The notes below the pieces were generated by a model that was given only the letters and a program-made list of their open reading frames with translations, was not told the DNA's origin and did not search any database. The position numbers and the translations under genes were made by a program. Positions 11,201 through 21,692 of a stretch of 64,000 bases of DNA are shown here, one piece after another. The number at the start of each line of letters is the position of its first letter. Within the stretch, counting starts at the first letter, position 1. This DNA is from Cantharellus purpuraceus (taxonomy: Eukaryota > Basidiomycota > Agaricomycetes > Cantharellales > Hydnaceae). The stretch lies in assembly GCA_025174535.1 (NCBI GenBank), contig JALBUN010000023.1, positions 2,852,001 through 2,916,000 on the forward strand, read 5' to 3'.

Positions 11201-12190
11201 GAGCTCAATAAGCTTTTGGGGATCAAGGTTGCAGCATCCACAGCATATCATCCACAAACCGATGGTCAGACGGAAAGGGTCAATCAAGAAATTGAACAAT
11301 ACTTGAGGCTTTTCGTCAATCAGCGCCAGGATGACTGGATTGAGTGGGTTCCTCTTGCCGAATTCACATACAACAACCGCATCCACTCCTCCACGCAATC
11401 AACCCCCTTCATGCTTGATACAGGCCAACACCCAAGGCTTGGGTTAGAGCCAATCCGAGAGACACGACTTGAAGCACTGGAAGAATTCACTGAGCGTATG
11501 GAGACAGCCACCACTGAGGCTCGCTCCGCCCTGGAAAAGGCAGCAGATGATATGGCACGATTCTATGATGCCCATCGGCAAGCAGCCCCAGTATACAAAC
11601 TTGGTGACAAGGTCTGGCTCAATGCACAAAATATCACCACCACCCGTCCAACCAAGAAACTTGATCACAAATGGTTAGGACCGTATGTGATTAATAAAGT
11701 GGTCTCACGAAATGCCTATGGCCTACGACTTCCCCCAATCTTTGGCCGCACTCATCCAGTGTTCTCTGTTGTCTTACTCCGTCCTTATGAAAAGGATCCC
11801 ATCCCTGAACGCCAGTCATCTCCTCCACCACCTCCAGTCATTCGAGATGGAGTACAGGAATATGAAGTTGAGAAGATCCTTGACAGCAGAGTTTTCCGAG
11901 GAAGACTGGAATACCTGGTGCGTTGGAAGGGCTATGGAGCTGCTGACGACCTCTGGATCCCAGCTAAGGATGCCAGTGGGGCTAGAAGGCGCATTGCAGA
12001 CTTCCATCAGGAAAATCCTGAAGCCCCAAGGCGTATTTCGGCAGCCACCTATGCGGCTCTTCCCTTCAGACACTTTGAGAACTTCACAGAACCTCCCAAA
12101 CAGGTCCTCTTTGATTGGACAGCTGGCAGAAACCCAACACGTGGTATTGGACACATTTCAGAGCCGCAGAATAGGCACAGTGAAGCTTAG
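8292..12190 (+). pseudogene. pol: Gy1 Pol (protease-RT-RNase H-integrase-chromodomain), three lesions
   Basis: The retropepsin has LLDSGATGMFID (about 8552-8590). RT carries RFVQDYLKLN and FFGLTNSPATFQ. RNase H begins at FRLETDASAYATGA. Integrase has an HHCC finger (HHDTHITGHPGC ... CDLCNRTK) and a DDE core (SVDLIVEL, ISDRGTQF, QTERVNQEIE). The chromodomain follows (YEVEKILDSRVFRGRLEYLV, then RWKGYG). Lesions: a lost base in a T run at about 9317 shifts the frame between protease and RT. The second is a TGA at 11117-11119 where the context expects CGA (ARLF, stop, DHVW). The third is the catalytic FxDD box, which reads FMGD, losing the first metal-binding Asp. Otherwise it is complete, so it looks recently dead; a misassembled base in the T run is possible. 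Confidence 0.9.
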
Positions 12191-12229
12191 CGCTCACCAA
12201 ATTCATCCATGCTGAAATTCCACTAACTG

Positions 12230-12237
12230 TATATAAG
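12230..12237 (+). promoter_or_regulatory. TATA box ahead of Gy1 third ORF
   Basis: TATATAAG lies 60 bp before the ATG of the third ORF, between pol and the ORF. A pyrimidine-rich leader and a good start context (CCACCATGC) follow. It suggests a separate short mRNA; unproven. Confidence 0.45.
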
Positions 12238-12296
12238 CCAGTGAATCCACTTCCCCTTCCTCAGTAAAACCATCATCGTTCACTACCCAACCCACC

Positions 12297-12734
12297 ATGC
12301 CTTACCAGTCTGAATCCACCCCTCTACGCTCACTCCGTTCCTACCCCTCAATCACTTGGTCAGTTGACTCAAGGGATACTGCACGTGCTGTAGAGGATTA
12401 TAACCTCCCATCTCCACCTCCACAAGTTCATTTCCCCTTCTGGCATCGTAATCCATCCAGACGCCAGACATACTACATCGGGGACCCTCTATTCATCGGC
12501 AACTATGACATACCATATGCCTTCCAAGGGCTCGCCGGTAAAGTCACCTATGAGGGAGGGGAGATGATACTTGGGGCAGTTTTCAGCACGAACAATCCCA
12601 TATCCCCTGGAGAGTTCACCATCCCACTTTACCCCAAGGCAGAGAAGAGTCACCATCAACACTCGTCATGGGCTCTACTTTGGCAGAGAGTGAGAAGGGA
12701 CCTTGCAGAGTGCTTCAGGGTGTGTCTCTCTTGA
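12297..12734 (+). CDS. Gy1 third ORF, unknown small protein
   Basis: This open 145-residue frame sits between the chromodomain and the polypurine tract, where most gypsy elements have nothing. The product has a Ser/Pro-rich start, a core DPLFIGNYDIPYAFQGLAGK (residues 62-81), and a basic C-terminus (WQRVRRDLAECFRVC). No signal peptide or membrane segment is evident, so an envelope role is not supported. The core resembles APIFFHNSIEPYTF in the family C third ORF at 17547 (shared P-x-F, N, P-Y-x-F), and both start with a W-S-x-D segment before a PPP motif. That suggests a conserved accessory gene of gypsy elements. Function is unknown. Confidence 0.65.
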   Translation: MPYQSESTPLRSLRSYPSITWSVDSRDTARAVEDYNLPSPPPQVHFPFWHRNPSRRQTYYIGDPLFIGNYDIPYAFQGLAGKVTYEGGEMILGAVFSTNNPISPGEFTIPLYPKAEKSHHQHSSWALLWQRVRRDLAECFRVCLS

Positions 12735-12787
12735 GATGGATGGGACGATAGTGCATATCGAGACGACATGCATTAAGAGGGAGGTGA

Positions 12788-13149
12788 TGTCAGGGTTCAA
12801 ATAAGTCATATTCTATTTTTAGTATTTTCTCTTGACACCCCTATCAGCGCAGCCTGTCAGGGTGCGTCTCCCCTATTTCATTGCCCCTATCACTTCCCCT
12901 ATCTTTCCTCCCCTATCTTGGTTCTCCTATCCGTCTCCATCATTTAGTATAAAGACTTGCCTTGGTGCAGTGTGATCCCCTCAGCTTGATCTCTGAGGAT
13001 ATCCGCTGTACCAGGTAAGTCCCATGTATTTATCAGAAACAGCTGTATAGACTGAGGATATCCGCTGTACCAGCTGGCATTATTTCTTATCGGCTCTCAC
13101 TTATTGAGTATCTTGTTGTTGTGGCCTCGTCATCAGCGTCGCCCTCACA
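12788..13149 (+). repeat. Gy1 3' LTR
   Basis: It is the same length as the 5' LTR and has no difference that I can see. It is followed by the target copy ATCGG (13150-13154). Confidence 0.95.
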
Positions 13150-13209
13150 ATCGGAGTGGAGTGTATCAATGTCCATAGTGATGGCTGCTTGGAGGACTTG
13201 TTTTGGAAC

Positions 13210-13673
13210 TGTTATGCACTAGGTCCAATGGAAGGTCAGAACTTGGGTCAGAGTTGGAGTTGGTGTTGGGGTGCATTGTGGGGATTGGAATGGACTTGGC
13301 TTCAGCTTATGTGCTGTGCCCTCACTAATACCTGTGTCTGAGATTTCAGAGATGGAGTATGACTTAGATAGTCCAGATCAGACTTAGGAGCTAGATGTGA
13401 TTTGATATTCAAAGTAGTATGACTTAAATACATATTTGAAATCTAATAATAATTACTCCAGTGAAGGCTGATGGCCTTACATGAATATGTCCAAGTCTGA
13501 CAGGGATGGATGTCCAGTTCCTACAGTGATGCTGATGCATCAGTGGAACTGGAGATGGATAGGTGGAGTTGATGATGATGATCGGATGGACTAATGGAGA
13601 TGTGATGGTTTCCAAATGGAGTATAGATTTCATTTCCACAGGGATCTGGGCATTAATAAATATAGTCATAACA
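13210..13673 (-). repeat. Solo LTR of gypsy family A
   Basis: On the minus strand it runs from TGTTATGACT to GTGCATAACA, the same termini as the LTR at 60284. No family A internal sequence adjoins. Flanking pentamers (GGAAC, GTATC) do not match, so a target duplication is not visible. Its right edge touches the promoter of the coiled-coil gene, exactly as at 35876/35877. Confidence 0.8.
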
Positions 13674-15008
13674 GTATCTCTCCATTAAGGCTGAGCCCTT
13701 GAGGCATCAGGTCCATAGACTGAATAGCTGAGACAGTTGGACATAGTTGGAGTTTATACTGGGGGTCTGGAGGGCATATAAAAGGAGGGGTGTGTTGAGG
13801 TCTTATCCTCAATGATGTTGAATCCTTTTACAAACATGAGTGTGGCCAGGCTTGAGCAGTTGCTCCTGGCCTGACAGAAAGAAGAGGAGGATGAATGGAA
13901 GCAGAAGGAGGAGGAAGAGGAATGGAAACAGTAGGAGGAGGAGGAGACAGCAAAATTGAGATGGAAGGAGGAGGAGGAAGTGGAACAGAGATGGAAGGAG
14001 GAGGAGGAAGTGGAACAGAGATGGAAGGAGGAGGAGGAAGTGGAACAGAGATGGAAGGAGGAGGAGGAAGTGGAACAGAGATGGAAGGAGGAGGAGGAAG
14101 TGGAACAGAGATGGAAGGAGGAAGAGGTGAAGGCAGAGCAAAGACAAAAGAAGGAAGAGGCAAAGATGGAGTGAGCTTGCAAGGTCAAGGAGCTGGAGGC
14201 CATGATGGAGGCTGTGACATTGAAGGAAGTGGAGGAGCAGGCATGCAAACTAGAGGCTGCCATGGAGGTAGCAGAGGAGGTGACCAAGGTGGAGGTGACT
14301 AGTCACCCAGAGAGTCCAAGCATGCCAATATGGATGTGGACCCCTGAGGTCACCATCATCTCAGTTACATGAACAAAACCATCCCGTCCGATGCCTGCTC
14401 CACCAGCAAGCTCACCAGTGCATTTGTGGCCATGGCCATTGTTCATGTTGGGTGCAGCTGAAGCAGATGATGTGGTGGAGGTGGAGAAGGAAGAGATGGA
14501 GGCAGATCTGGATGCAGATCAGGAAGTGGATGTGGACCCAGAAGTGGATGTAGAGCCTGACCCACTCTTGAACCGCTATGAAGAAATGGCCTGGGTGGAG
14601 GCAGTTGAAGACCATAGGTGTGCAGAGTTATATGCTGCTACAATGAAGAAGAACCTTGAGGTTGAGGTCTTCTCATCAAAGGCATATTCAAGTGAGGCTA
14701 CAGCAAAGTGTGAAGAGGAGTGGAGGGTGATATGGCATAAGGTGGAAGACCAATTAATAGTGGCTCATAAAAAGGAGTCATGTGTCTCCAGGTCAGTAAT
14801 CACGCTCTGTAAGTGTGAGATAGATAAGGCTGTGGCAGAGCAACAGGACAAGAAGGAGGAGAGGGAGAATTTGGAGGCCATGTCAAAAAGGAGCAGACCA
14901 CCCAAGACTCCAGCTCTGGTGGAGCCATTTGGCAGGCCTAGCATCATATGTGACTTGTGTCATGACACGGGCATTCAGTGTATATGGCCCACTGGCCCAA
15001 CCCAGTGA
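13674..15008 (+). pseudogene. Coiled-coil/Cys-cluster gene, copy 3 (5' part)
   Basis: A TATA-like GCATATAAAAGG (about 13775) precedes the reading frame. The protein begins near 13836, then has a long charged coiled coil made of tandem WKEEEEVEQR units. It continues through KVKELEAMMEAVTLKEVEEQ, a Pro-rich hinge (MPAPPASSPVHLW), an acidic stretch (DADQEVDVDPEVDVEPDP) and a second helix. It ends at the first Cys motif IICDLCHDTGIQCIWPTG. Stops at about 13932, 14172 and 14371 split it; 14391-15008 is open. Copy 1 at the window start matches from the Cys motif onward, so together the copies show the whole architecture. Compare copy 4 at 35095. The function is unknown; a DNA- or protein-binding Cys cluster is inference. 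Confidence 0.55.
13959..14108 (+). repeat. 30-bp coding minisatellite, five units
   Basis: Five consecutive identical 30-bp units (13959, 13989, 14019, 14049, 14079) encode WKEEEEVEQR; a degenerate sixth follows. The length is a multiple of three, so unit loss or gain keeps the coiled-coil frame. Copy 4 at 35.5 kb has fewer, less regular units. Confidence 0.95.
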
Positions 15009-16022
15009 CTTTGATCCTGTGACTGGTGTCAGGGTCAGAAAGGAGGGTGTAGGATTGATGGGAAATTCAATCCTTGGAGCCAGAGCATCAATGTATGGGA
15101 ACTGGTTTTCCCTGAAAAGATCTTGTTGATGGTCCCAAAATTGTATATTTTTGCTTCATGGCCTTAAAATATCAGCATATACATGCTGCTTTCTCTTGAT
15201 TTAGGGTCATTTAAATATTCTCTATTTTTTCATATTTTTTTTTGGGAATTTTCCATGCAGAAATGGGTTCACAAATTTATTGTCCTGCTGGGTGAAGTTT
15301 TGGACCCACATGGAGCCACAAAACTTTGCAGATGTCAGCAAAGTCACCTGATCTACTGACTCATTTTCAATCACATGACTCATTTCAATCTCCAACCCAA
15401 TCTGATCACCACTGCCAGACTACTCAATATCTTGGCAACCACAGCTTCTCCTGACTCCATTTATTGGTGGAGCTTTCAATCAAAGCTGTGCCTACCCATA
15501 GCTGTGCTGATCAGCCTGGGAAACAGAGCATTGCCTGAGCTATTTGAGTAATAGTGACTCAGGCTATGACTCCTGCCATGACTCATATCTATTAATAGGT
15601 AGAAGGATTAGTCAGCTCCTGTAGATACAGTATATAAGGAGGCCGTTTTGCCTCTGAATAAATCACCATTCTGCCCCATCATTTGCACATCAGTGTGACT
15701 GGAGTGACATACAGTGTCATCCTCTATATCTCAGTAACTGTTGATTGTCCAGTTCAAGGGTCACTTACAGTTGTGTAACTGTATTCAATTGCACTTGAAG
15801 TAGTGATTGTCCTGCTTTGGGTGTGAGTGTAGTATCTACCTTGCATGACTACAAATCTACAGGGTGAGATTGTCTGTCGATAGTCCTGCCATTAGTGCTC
15901 TTTGTTTAAGTTACTAGTGTGTACTGCCTTTGCAGAGCATTAGGATCTTGAACTTGTGTGAAGCAGTTGCTAGACTACTTCACATATTGCTGTTACCTGC
16001 TTCAGAGTGTCACTGGTTGGAT
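15009..16022. other. Unassigned, LTR- or promoter-like sequence
   Basis: No protein is recognised. A TATA box (AGTATATAAGGAGG, about 15629) with a following leader-like region suggests an LTR or promoter running to the right. GGTGTCAGGGTCAG near 15030 could be a TG end, but no matching second copy is in the window. Confidence 0.35.
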
Positions 16023-16899
16023 GGTTGGATTCATCCACCTACTTCCTCTAGCCTTTAAGTGCATTCCCCTCTTTTTGAAATATCTGGACCTCTAAGTGTC
16101 CATGAACTCTAGACTCTGGAAGTCATATTCATTCTCTACTGCTAAGAAACATATTACCTTCCTGCATATCATCTGCATTGACCATTACAATGGATTGTAA
16201 CCAAAGTACAAATGTTAAATCATTTATGGAGTTGTGCTGCAGTAGGATGTGATATTCTTCTCAGCTGTTTATTCATGGAATTGTGGTGATTTAGAGTTTG
16301 CCCTAACACCATAATTTTGTGGGTTCCAGAACAGTCAAGCCCCAGAAGGGAAGGCAGAGAAGGAGTTGGGGGAACATCTGAAGAAAAGATGACAGACAGA
16401 GAGGGGTGCCATTGCAGCAGGGGAAAGTGGTGTTGGGTCAGAAGGGGTGACAACTGGTGCTGGTATGGGGCATTGTCAGTTTGCTTATGGAGTAGATCCT
16501 ATAAGCCTGCACACAATGGTCCTAGCAAACAGACAGTGTGTAATGCAGTTGTTCAGCATGCCAAAGAACAGTCAGGCTGAGGGGTAGTTGTTTTGGAACC
16601 TGCAAAATTATGGTGTTAGGGCAAACTCTAAATCACCACAATTCCATGAATGAACAGATGAGAAGAATATCAAACCCTGCTGCAGCACAACTCCAGAAAC
16701 AATTTAATGTTTGTACTTTGGTTACAATCCTTTGTATTGGTCAATGCAGACTATACGCAGAAAAGTAATACGTTTCTTAGCAGCAAGAAATGAATAAGAC
16801 TTCCAGAGTCTAGAGTTCATGGACACTTAGGGGTTCAGATATTCCGAAAAGAGGGGAATGCACTTAGAGGCTAAAGGAAGTAGGTGGATGAATCCAACC
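16023..16899. repeat. Foldback element with 305-bp inverted arms
   Basis: Bases 16023-16327 and 16595-16899 are reverse complements with the same spacing throughout (paired positions sum to 32922 at both ends), so there is no net indel. Outer ends are GGTTGGATTCATCC and its complement. The 267-bp centre includes a fragment of LTR C (16468-16586). No target duplication or transposase is seen. It could be a MITE-like foldback or a rearranged LTR pair. Confidence 0.8.
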
Positions 16900-16901
16900 G
16901 T

Positions 16902-17534
16902 TGTCGGTTCACTTAAGGAATAGATCCTATAAGCCTGCACGCAACGGTCCTAGCAAACAGACGGTGTGTAACGCAGTTGTTCAGCACTCCAAAGATCAAT
17001 CAGGGCAAGGGGTAAGTAACAGGGAAGTGGGATAGTGCTCTGTGGTTGGATGGGGATGGGAGCTAAAGGTCAGTCCTGATGGCTGATTGTGCTCTGTGAC
17101 TGGATGACAATGCGGAGCCTGGTTGGGAGGTACGCGAAAGCTGGTTTCAGGAGAAGCAACCTCTCGGTGGCGGAGGGAAATCTGATCGTTGAACCAAGGT
17201 GTTTTACCTCAGTGTAGAGATGATGGATTGTGATGTAGAGCATAGAGCGTAGACTTAGAGCTTGGACTTTGACTTTAGAGCGTTGGCTGAAAACTTGTTG
17301 ATTGATTCCAAAGGCGAAAACTAGCGCCCTTTTATATACAAATCCCCAGGGCACAACAACACAATATGAGGAGCAAATGATGCGATATGATGCAAGAAAT
17401 GCTGATCAAGCCAGCTGATGAAGCGTGTGAAGTTGAACTACTAATGGGGAAATCATGGAGAAATGAAGCAACAGATAGGGGTAATCTTTGTAAGAATAGG
17501 GGGTGATGAGTAATAAAAGAACCAAAAATAGTTA
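16902..17534 (-). repeat. LTR of gypsy family C, truncated
   Basis: It starts TGTCGGTTC next to the foldback and contains the TATA region TATATAAAAGGGCG on the minus strand (about 17332). It is the inverted partner of 18001-18633. The apparent 94-residue ORF here is LTR sequence, not a gene. Confidence 0.75.
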
Positions 17535-17858
17535 AGCCACCTCCACATGTCAAAATACTTCCAAAACTCTTTCAACATCCAAGATCCCCACCATGTCTCT
17601 CTTATGCCATTGGCGCCCATATTCTTTCACAATTCCATTGAACCATATACATTCCTCGACATTTCACCTCTATATCGTAACACGGATAGAAGAGTCGAAC
17701 GTGAGGTAGAATTTCAGTTGCCATCGCTGACCTATCCTCCCACTTCAATCCGACTCAGGTTACATCATGTCAGGCAAAGGGACCGAATACTCTTGGAACG
17801 GGATACCATATGGAGATGGATCACTAAGACAATAAGGAGTATTTGTTGTGGATGCTGA
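17535..17858 (+). pseudogene. Family C third ORF, 3' part
   Basis: Open from 17547, it encodes APIFFHNSIEPYTFLD, then a basic Arg-rich tail ending RWITKTIRSICCGC, with the stop at 17856. The minus-strand copy at 19430-19850 shows the missing N-terminus (MASNSIPLS ... HWSLDMEDYQKYAELYG, PPP). It lies just before a polypurine tract (CATAGGGAAGATGG) and the LTR, the same place as the Gy1 third ORF, which it resembles. The left end is a junction with the inverted LTR. Function unknown. Confidence 0.5.
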
Positions 17859-17911
17859 CTGAAGTCCTCATGTGACTCAGGGTCAATTTACCTTTGGAGC
17901 CATAGGGAAGA

Positions 17912-18633
17912 TGGTATTGGTGGACGTTTCTATTGTTCTTTTATATGACTCACCCCTGTTTCATCTTTTAATTCATTCATACACGACTTACTCATCCTTG
18001 TTCTATTTTTGGTTCTTTTATTACTCATCACCTCCTATTCTTACAAAGATTACCCCTATCTGTCGTTTCATTTCTCCATGATTTCCCCCTTTAGTAGTTC
18101 AACTTCACACGCTTCATCAGCTGGCTTGATCAGCATTTCTTGCATCATATCGCATCATTTGCTCCTCATATTGTGTTGTTGTGCCCTGGGGATTTGTATA
18201 TAAAAGGGCGCTAGTTTTCGCCTTTGGAATCAATCAACAAGTTTTCAGCCAACGCTCTAAAGTCAAAGTCCAAGCTCTAAGTCTACGCTCTATGCTCTAC
18301 ATCACAATCCATCATCTCTACACTGAGGTAAAACACCTTGGTTCAACGATCAGATTTCCCTCCGCCACCGAGAGGTTGCTTCTCCTGAAACCAGCTTTCG
18401 CGTACCTCCCAACCAGGCTCCGCATTGTCATCCAGTCACAGAGCACAATCAGCCATCAGGACTGACCTTTAGCTCCCATCCCCATCCAACCACAGAGCAC
18501 TATCCCACTTCCCTGTTACTTACCCCTTGCCCTGATTGATCTTTGGAGTGCTGAACAACTGCGTTACACACCGTCTGTTTGCTAGGACTGTTGCACGCAG
18601 GCTTATAGGATCTATTCCTTAAGCGAACCGACA
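17912..18633 (+). repeat. 3' LTR of gypsy family C
   Basis: It follows the polypurine tract and ends CCGACA, the complement of the inverted copy's start. It holds TATATAAAAGGGCG at about 18194. The left boundary is uncertain by about 10 bp because the first bases do not read TG clearly. Confidence 0.65.
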
Positions 18634-19916
18634 CTGTGGAGGTGGCTTAACATGCCCGTGGAGGTGGCTTAACATGCCCGTGGAGCTTGGCGTATTTTTG
18701 ATAGTCCTCTGTGTCCAGAGACCAGTGTGACGTATTATTAGAAGTGATGTTGGAGAGGGGAATAGAATGGGAAGCCATGTGAATGTGGAAGATGAGAGTG
18801 AGCAGGAGAGATGGTTAAGATGGTAGGTTGTGCTCTGTGACTGGAAGACAATGGGGAGCACAGTTGGGAGGTACACAAAAGCTACTTTCAGGATATGCAA
18901 CCTCTCGGTGGGGGAGGGAAATCTGATCGTTGAACCAAGGTGCTTTACCTCAGTGTAGAGCTGATAGATTGGGATGTAGAGCATAGAGCATAGACTTAGA
19001 GCATGGACTTTGACTTTAGTACATTGGCTGAAAACTTGTTGATTGATCCAAAAGGCAAAAACTAGCACCCTTTTATATACAAATTCCCAGGGCACAACAA
19101 CACAATAGGAGGAGCAAATGATGCGATATGATGCAAGAAATGCTGATCAAGCCAGCTGATCAAGTGTGTGAAGTTGAACTACTAATAGGGAAATCATGGA
19201 GAAATGAAGCAACAGATAGGGGTAATCTTTGTAAGAATAGGAGGTGATGAGTAATAAAAGAACCAGAAATAGAACAAGGATGAGTAAGTCATGTATGAAT
19301 GAATTAAAAGATGAAACAGGGGTGAGTCATATAAAGGAGCAATAGAAATGTCCACCAATACCATCTTCCCTATAGCTCTGAAGGTAAGTTGACCCTGAGT
19401 CACATGAGGACTTCAGTCAGCATCCACAACAAACACTCGTTATTGTCTTAGTGATCCATCCATATGATATCCCATTCCAAGGGTATTCAATCCCTTTGCC
19501 TGACACAATGTAACCTGAGTCAGATTGAAGTGGGAGGATAGGTTGGCAATGGTGACTGAAACTCTACCTCACGTTCGACTCTTCTATTCATGTTACGATA
19601 TAAAGGCAAAATGCCAAGGAATGTATATTGTTCAATGGAATCGTGAAAGAATATAGGATTGCCAATGGCATAAGAGAGACATGGTGAGGATCTTGGATGT
19701 TGAAAGAGTTTTTGGAAGTATTTTGACACATGGAGGTGGCTTAACATGCCCATAGAGCTCAGCATATTTTTGATAGTCCTCCATGTCCAGAGACCAGTGT
19801 GATGTATTATTAGAAGAGGTGTTGGAGAGAGGAATAGAATTGGAAGCCATGTGAATGATGATGAAAGGATTGGTGTGAATAGAAGGCTGATAATGATCAA
19901 TGGCTATGAAACACAA
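18634..19916 (-). pseudogene. Family C fragments: third ORF, LTR piece, third ORF
   Basis: On the minus strand a third ORF starts at ATG 19850-19848 (MASNSIPLSNTSSNNTSHWS) and continues after a frameshift (NPIFFHDSIEQYTFLG) to about 19430. A polypurine tract and a family C LTR follow (about 19390 to 18824), truncated on its right side. Then a second, shorter piece of the third ORF start lies at 18640-18780. At 18634-18670 a 25-bp sequence (starts GTGGAGGTGGCTTAACA) is repeated in tandem. Upstream of ATG 19850 the sequence TTTTAAATAG may be the ORF promoter. Confidence 0.6.
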
Positions 19917-20575
19917 GTGATGATCAATGGCCTGAAATAGAGACTGAGGTGGAGAGGGAGTTGTGGCGCTATTTAAAAGCTTGATACAAAAGACACTGGC
20001 AGAGTTTGACTGTCAAAGTGGTTTGATATATGTCCTCAATGTGTCCTGGCTCATCAGTGTGTTACAGCACCTAACAGCACCATAGGCCAGCTTATAAGTC
20101 AGTCTGCAGTCAGAGCACCTCTGGCAGACTGAGGGGTTGCTGGTGGGCTTGTTGAAGTCCATGAAGTGAAGAGAGGTCCTAGAAGGATGGTAGACCGCTG
20201 AGCTGCACTGGTTGTGCAAGTACTTTGCCCTGCTGGAGACTGACTCAGATATGGGAGATGAGAGGGACTGGGTGTTGGATATGGAGAGTGACAGTGAGTT
20301 GGAAATGGCAATGGAAATGGAGGTTGAAATGGAAAAAGAAAAGGGAAAAGGCAAGAGGAAGTGGGATGTATGATTTGTAGAAAATAAAATGATTTTTGAT
20401 CATAAATTTATTTATTTTTGGAGCAGATTTAAGAATAGCAAAAGTTTGACTTGTAACTTTGAAGATGGAAGACAGAGCAGAGTGAGGGTTTTGGATTTCA
20501 GGTAGACACTGTAGTTTCTGTGAAATGTGATATAACATAATGATGCAATAATAGGATCAGAGTTAATGATAGGAC
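19917..20575. other. Family C pre-ORF region and unassigned Met/Glu-rich piece
   Basis: About 19929-20070 is repeated at 37061-37187 inside the Copia element (GGCGCTATTTAAAAG core), so it is mobile or duplicated family C sequence. On the plus strand 20230-20373 encodes an acidic Met/Glu-rich peptide (DWVLDMESDSELEMAME) of unknown origin. The rest shows nothing recognisable. Confidence 0.4.
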
Positions 20576-20839
20576 TTAAAGATTCATAAGAGGGCCAGGT
20601 TTATCTGGATAAGTGGAATGGAAATTGGAGATGGATTCAGATGCATGATCAAGTTTGGATGTGGAAATCCATGAAGATTCTTTGTCAGTGCCTTCATATC
20701 CAGTCCATTTGACTAGGTACTGGAGTTTGCACTTGTATTGGCAATCAATCTTTGAGTCAAGGATCTTGGATATCTCATATTCATTGCCTCTCTCAATGAT
20801 GATCAGAGGAGGCAGAGATTGGGTGTGACTGGGAAACAT
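20576..20839 (-). pseudogene. Gypsy chromodomain fragment
   Basis: YEISKILDSKIDCQYKCKLQ followed by YLVKWTGYEG and SSWISTSKL is a chromodomain at the C-terminus of a gypsy Pol. Such domains guide integration to heterochromatin. No integrase precedes it on this strand. It may be the pol end of the family C copy to its left; the link is inference. Confidence 0.75.
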
Positions 20840-20849
20840 GTGAGAATAT

Positions 20850-21381
20850 ATTCAACACTACTGTAACTCTTGCACTACATGTATGTGCTCAAAATCACAA
20901 AGACACAAACCCTACAGAATGCTTAAGCAGCTTCCAGTTCCAGAGCAACCATGGAACTCTATCTCCATGGATTTCATATAGAAGCTCCCTCCATTGCTTG
21001 GATACAACACTATACTTGTGATTGTTGACAGGTTCACTAAACAGTCACCATTCATTCTGACACATGACACCATCACCTCCATCTTACTAGCCAAGTTGTT
21101 CATCCTCCATGTGTTTTCTAAACATGGAGTCCCATCACACATTACATCTAATCAGTGCTCAGAGTTCATATCCTCCTTTTTCCAAACATTAGGAAAGGTC
21201 CTCAACATGAAGCTCCACTTCACCTCTGGTTATCATCCTGAAGGAGATGGACAAACAGAATGCATGAATCAGTCCCTGGAGCAATATATCTGAGTCTATT
21301 GTAACTATCAACAAGACAACTGGACTGATCTACTTCTGATTGCAGAGTTTTCCTACAACAACACTCCAAATGCTACCACTG
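20850..21381 (+). pseudogene. Gypsy integrase core fragment
   Basis: The frame reads LPVPEQPWNSISMDFI, a stop, then LVIVDRFTKQSPFILTHDT, HGVPSHITSNQCSEF (second catalytic position, Asp changed to Asn), and YHPEGDGQTECMNQSLEQYI, followed by a stop at 21291. The conserved integrase D,D-35-E layout is clear but degraded. It is cut at 21381 by the LTR of B1. Confidence 0.75.
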
Positions 21382-21655
21382 TGTAAGGTTGGACTTAGTT
21401 CACACCAACACAGAACTCAACCAAAATATATTGGTTGTGCTATGTGCAACAGTGTGGTAAAATCTAAGTTACTCTAACTACATGTGGACCTACACATATA
21501 CTTGGGTCCACTTGATTACATAATAACTATACATATGCACCCTATGGGCACATATATCTATCAAGAAAAGCAGTACTCCTTAAGGGAATGCTGTATATAT
21601 GAATATCTATATCTATATATTATTCTATAGTAAGTAAGTACCTAGGGTACTTACA
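21382..21655 (-). repeat. Family B 3' LTR (B1)
   Basis: On the minus strand it begins TGTAAGTACC and ends CTTACA. The first 21 nt form a hairpin with arms GTAAGTACC / GGTACTTAC. A polypurine tract (AAAAAGGGGAGGG, minus strand) lies just before it at 21656-21668. Confidence 0.85.
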
Positions 21656-21692
21656 CCCTCCCCTTTTTGAATGAGACATGACCTCATTCCAC

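Larger units (their letters stand above)
6722..13149 (+). mobile_element. Gy1, complete Ty3/gypsy chromovirus-type element
   Basis: This 6,428-bp element has two 362-bp LTRs (6722-7083, 12788-13149) that look identical by eye, TG...CA ends, and a 5-bp target duplication ATCGG (6717-6721 and 13150-13154). Internal order is PBS, gag, protease, RT, RNase H, integrase, chromodomain, an extra small ORF, a polypurine tract (AAGAGGGAGGTGA, just before 12788), 3' LTR. The chromodomain after integrase places it among the chromoviruses. Matching LTRs imply recent insertion, yet pol has a frameshift, a stop and a changed catalytic residue. It inserted between the coiled-coil copy 2 region and a solo LTR A. 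Confidence 0.95.

Noticed and set aside
13959..14108. CRISPR-like array
   Set aside because: Units are contiguous 30-bp coding repeats with no spacers, in a eukaryotic genome.
13754..14287. Long antisense Ser-, Leu- or Pro-rich frames over the 30-bp repeat
   Set aside because: They are reverse-strand shadows of the Glu-rich coiled-coil repeat, which matches copy 4 in the sense frame.
17070..18465. Two identical 94-residue frames in opposite orientation (17070-17354 minus, 18181-18465 plus)
   Set aside because: They lie wholly inside inverted LTR C copies, starting at the TATA region; identity reflects the repeated DNA, not a protein gene.
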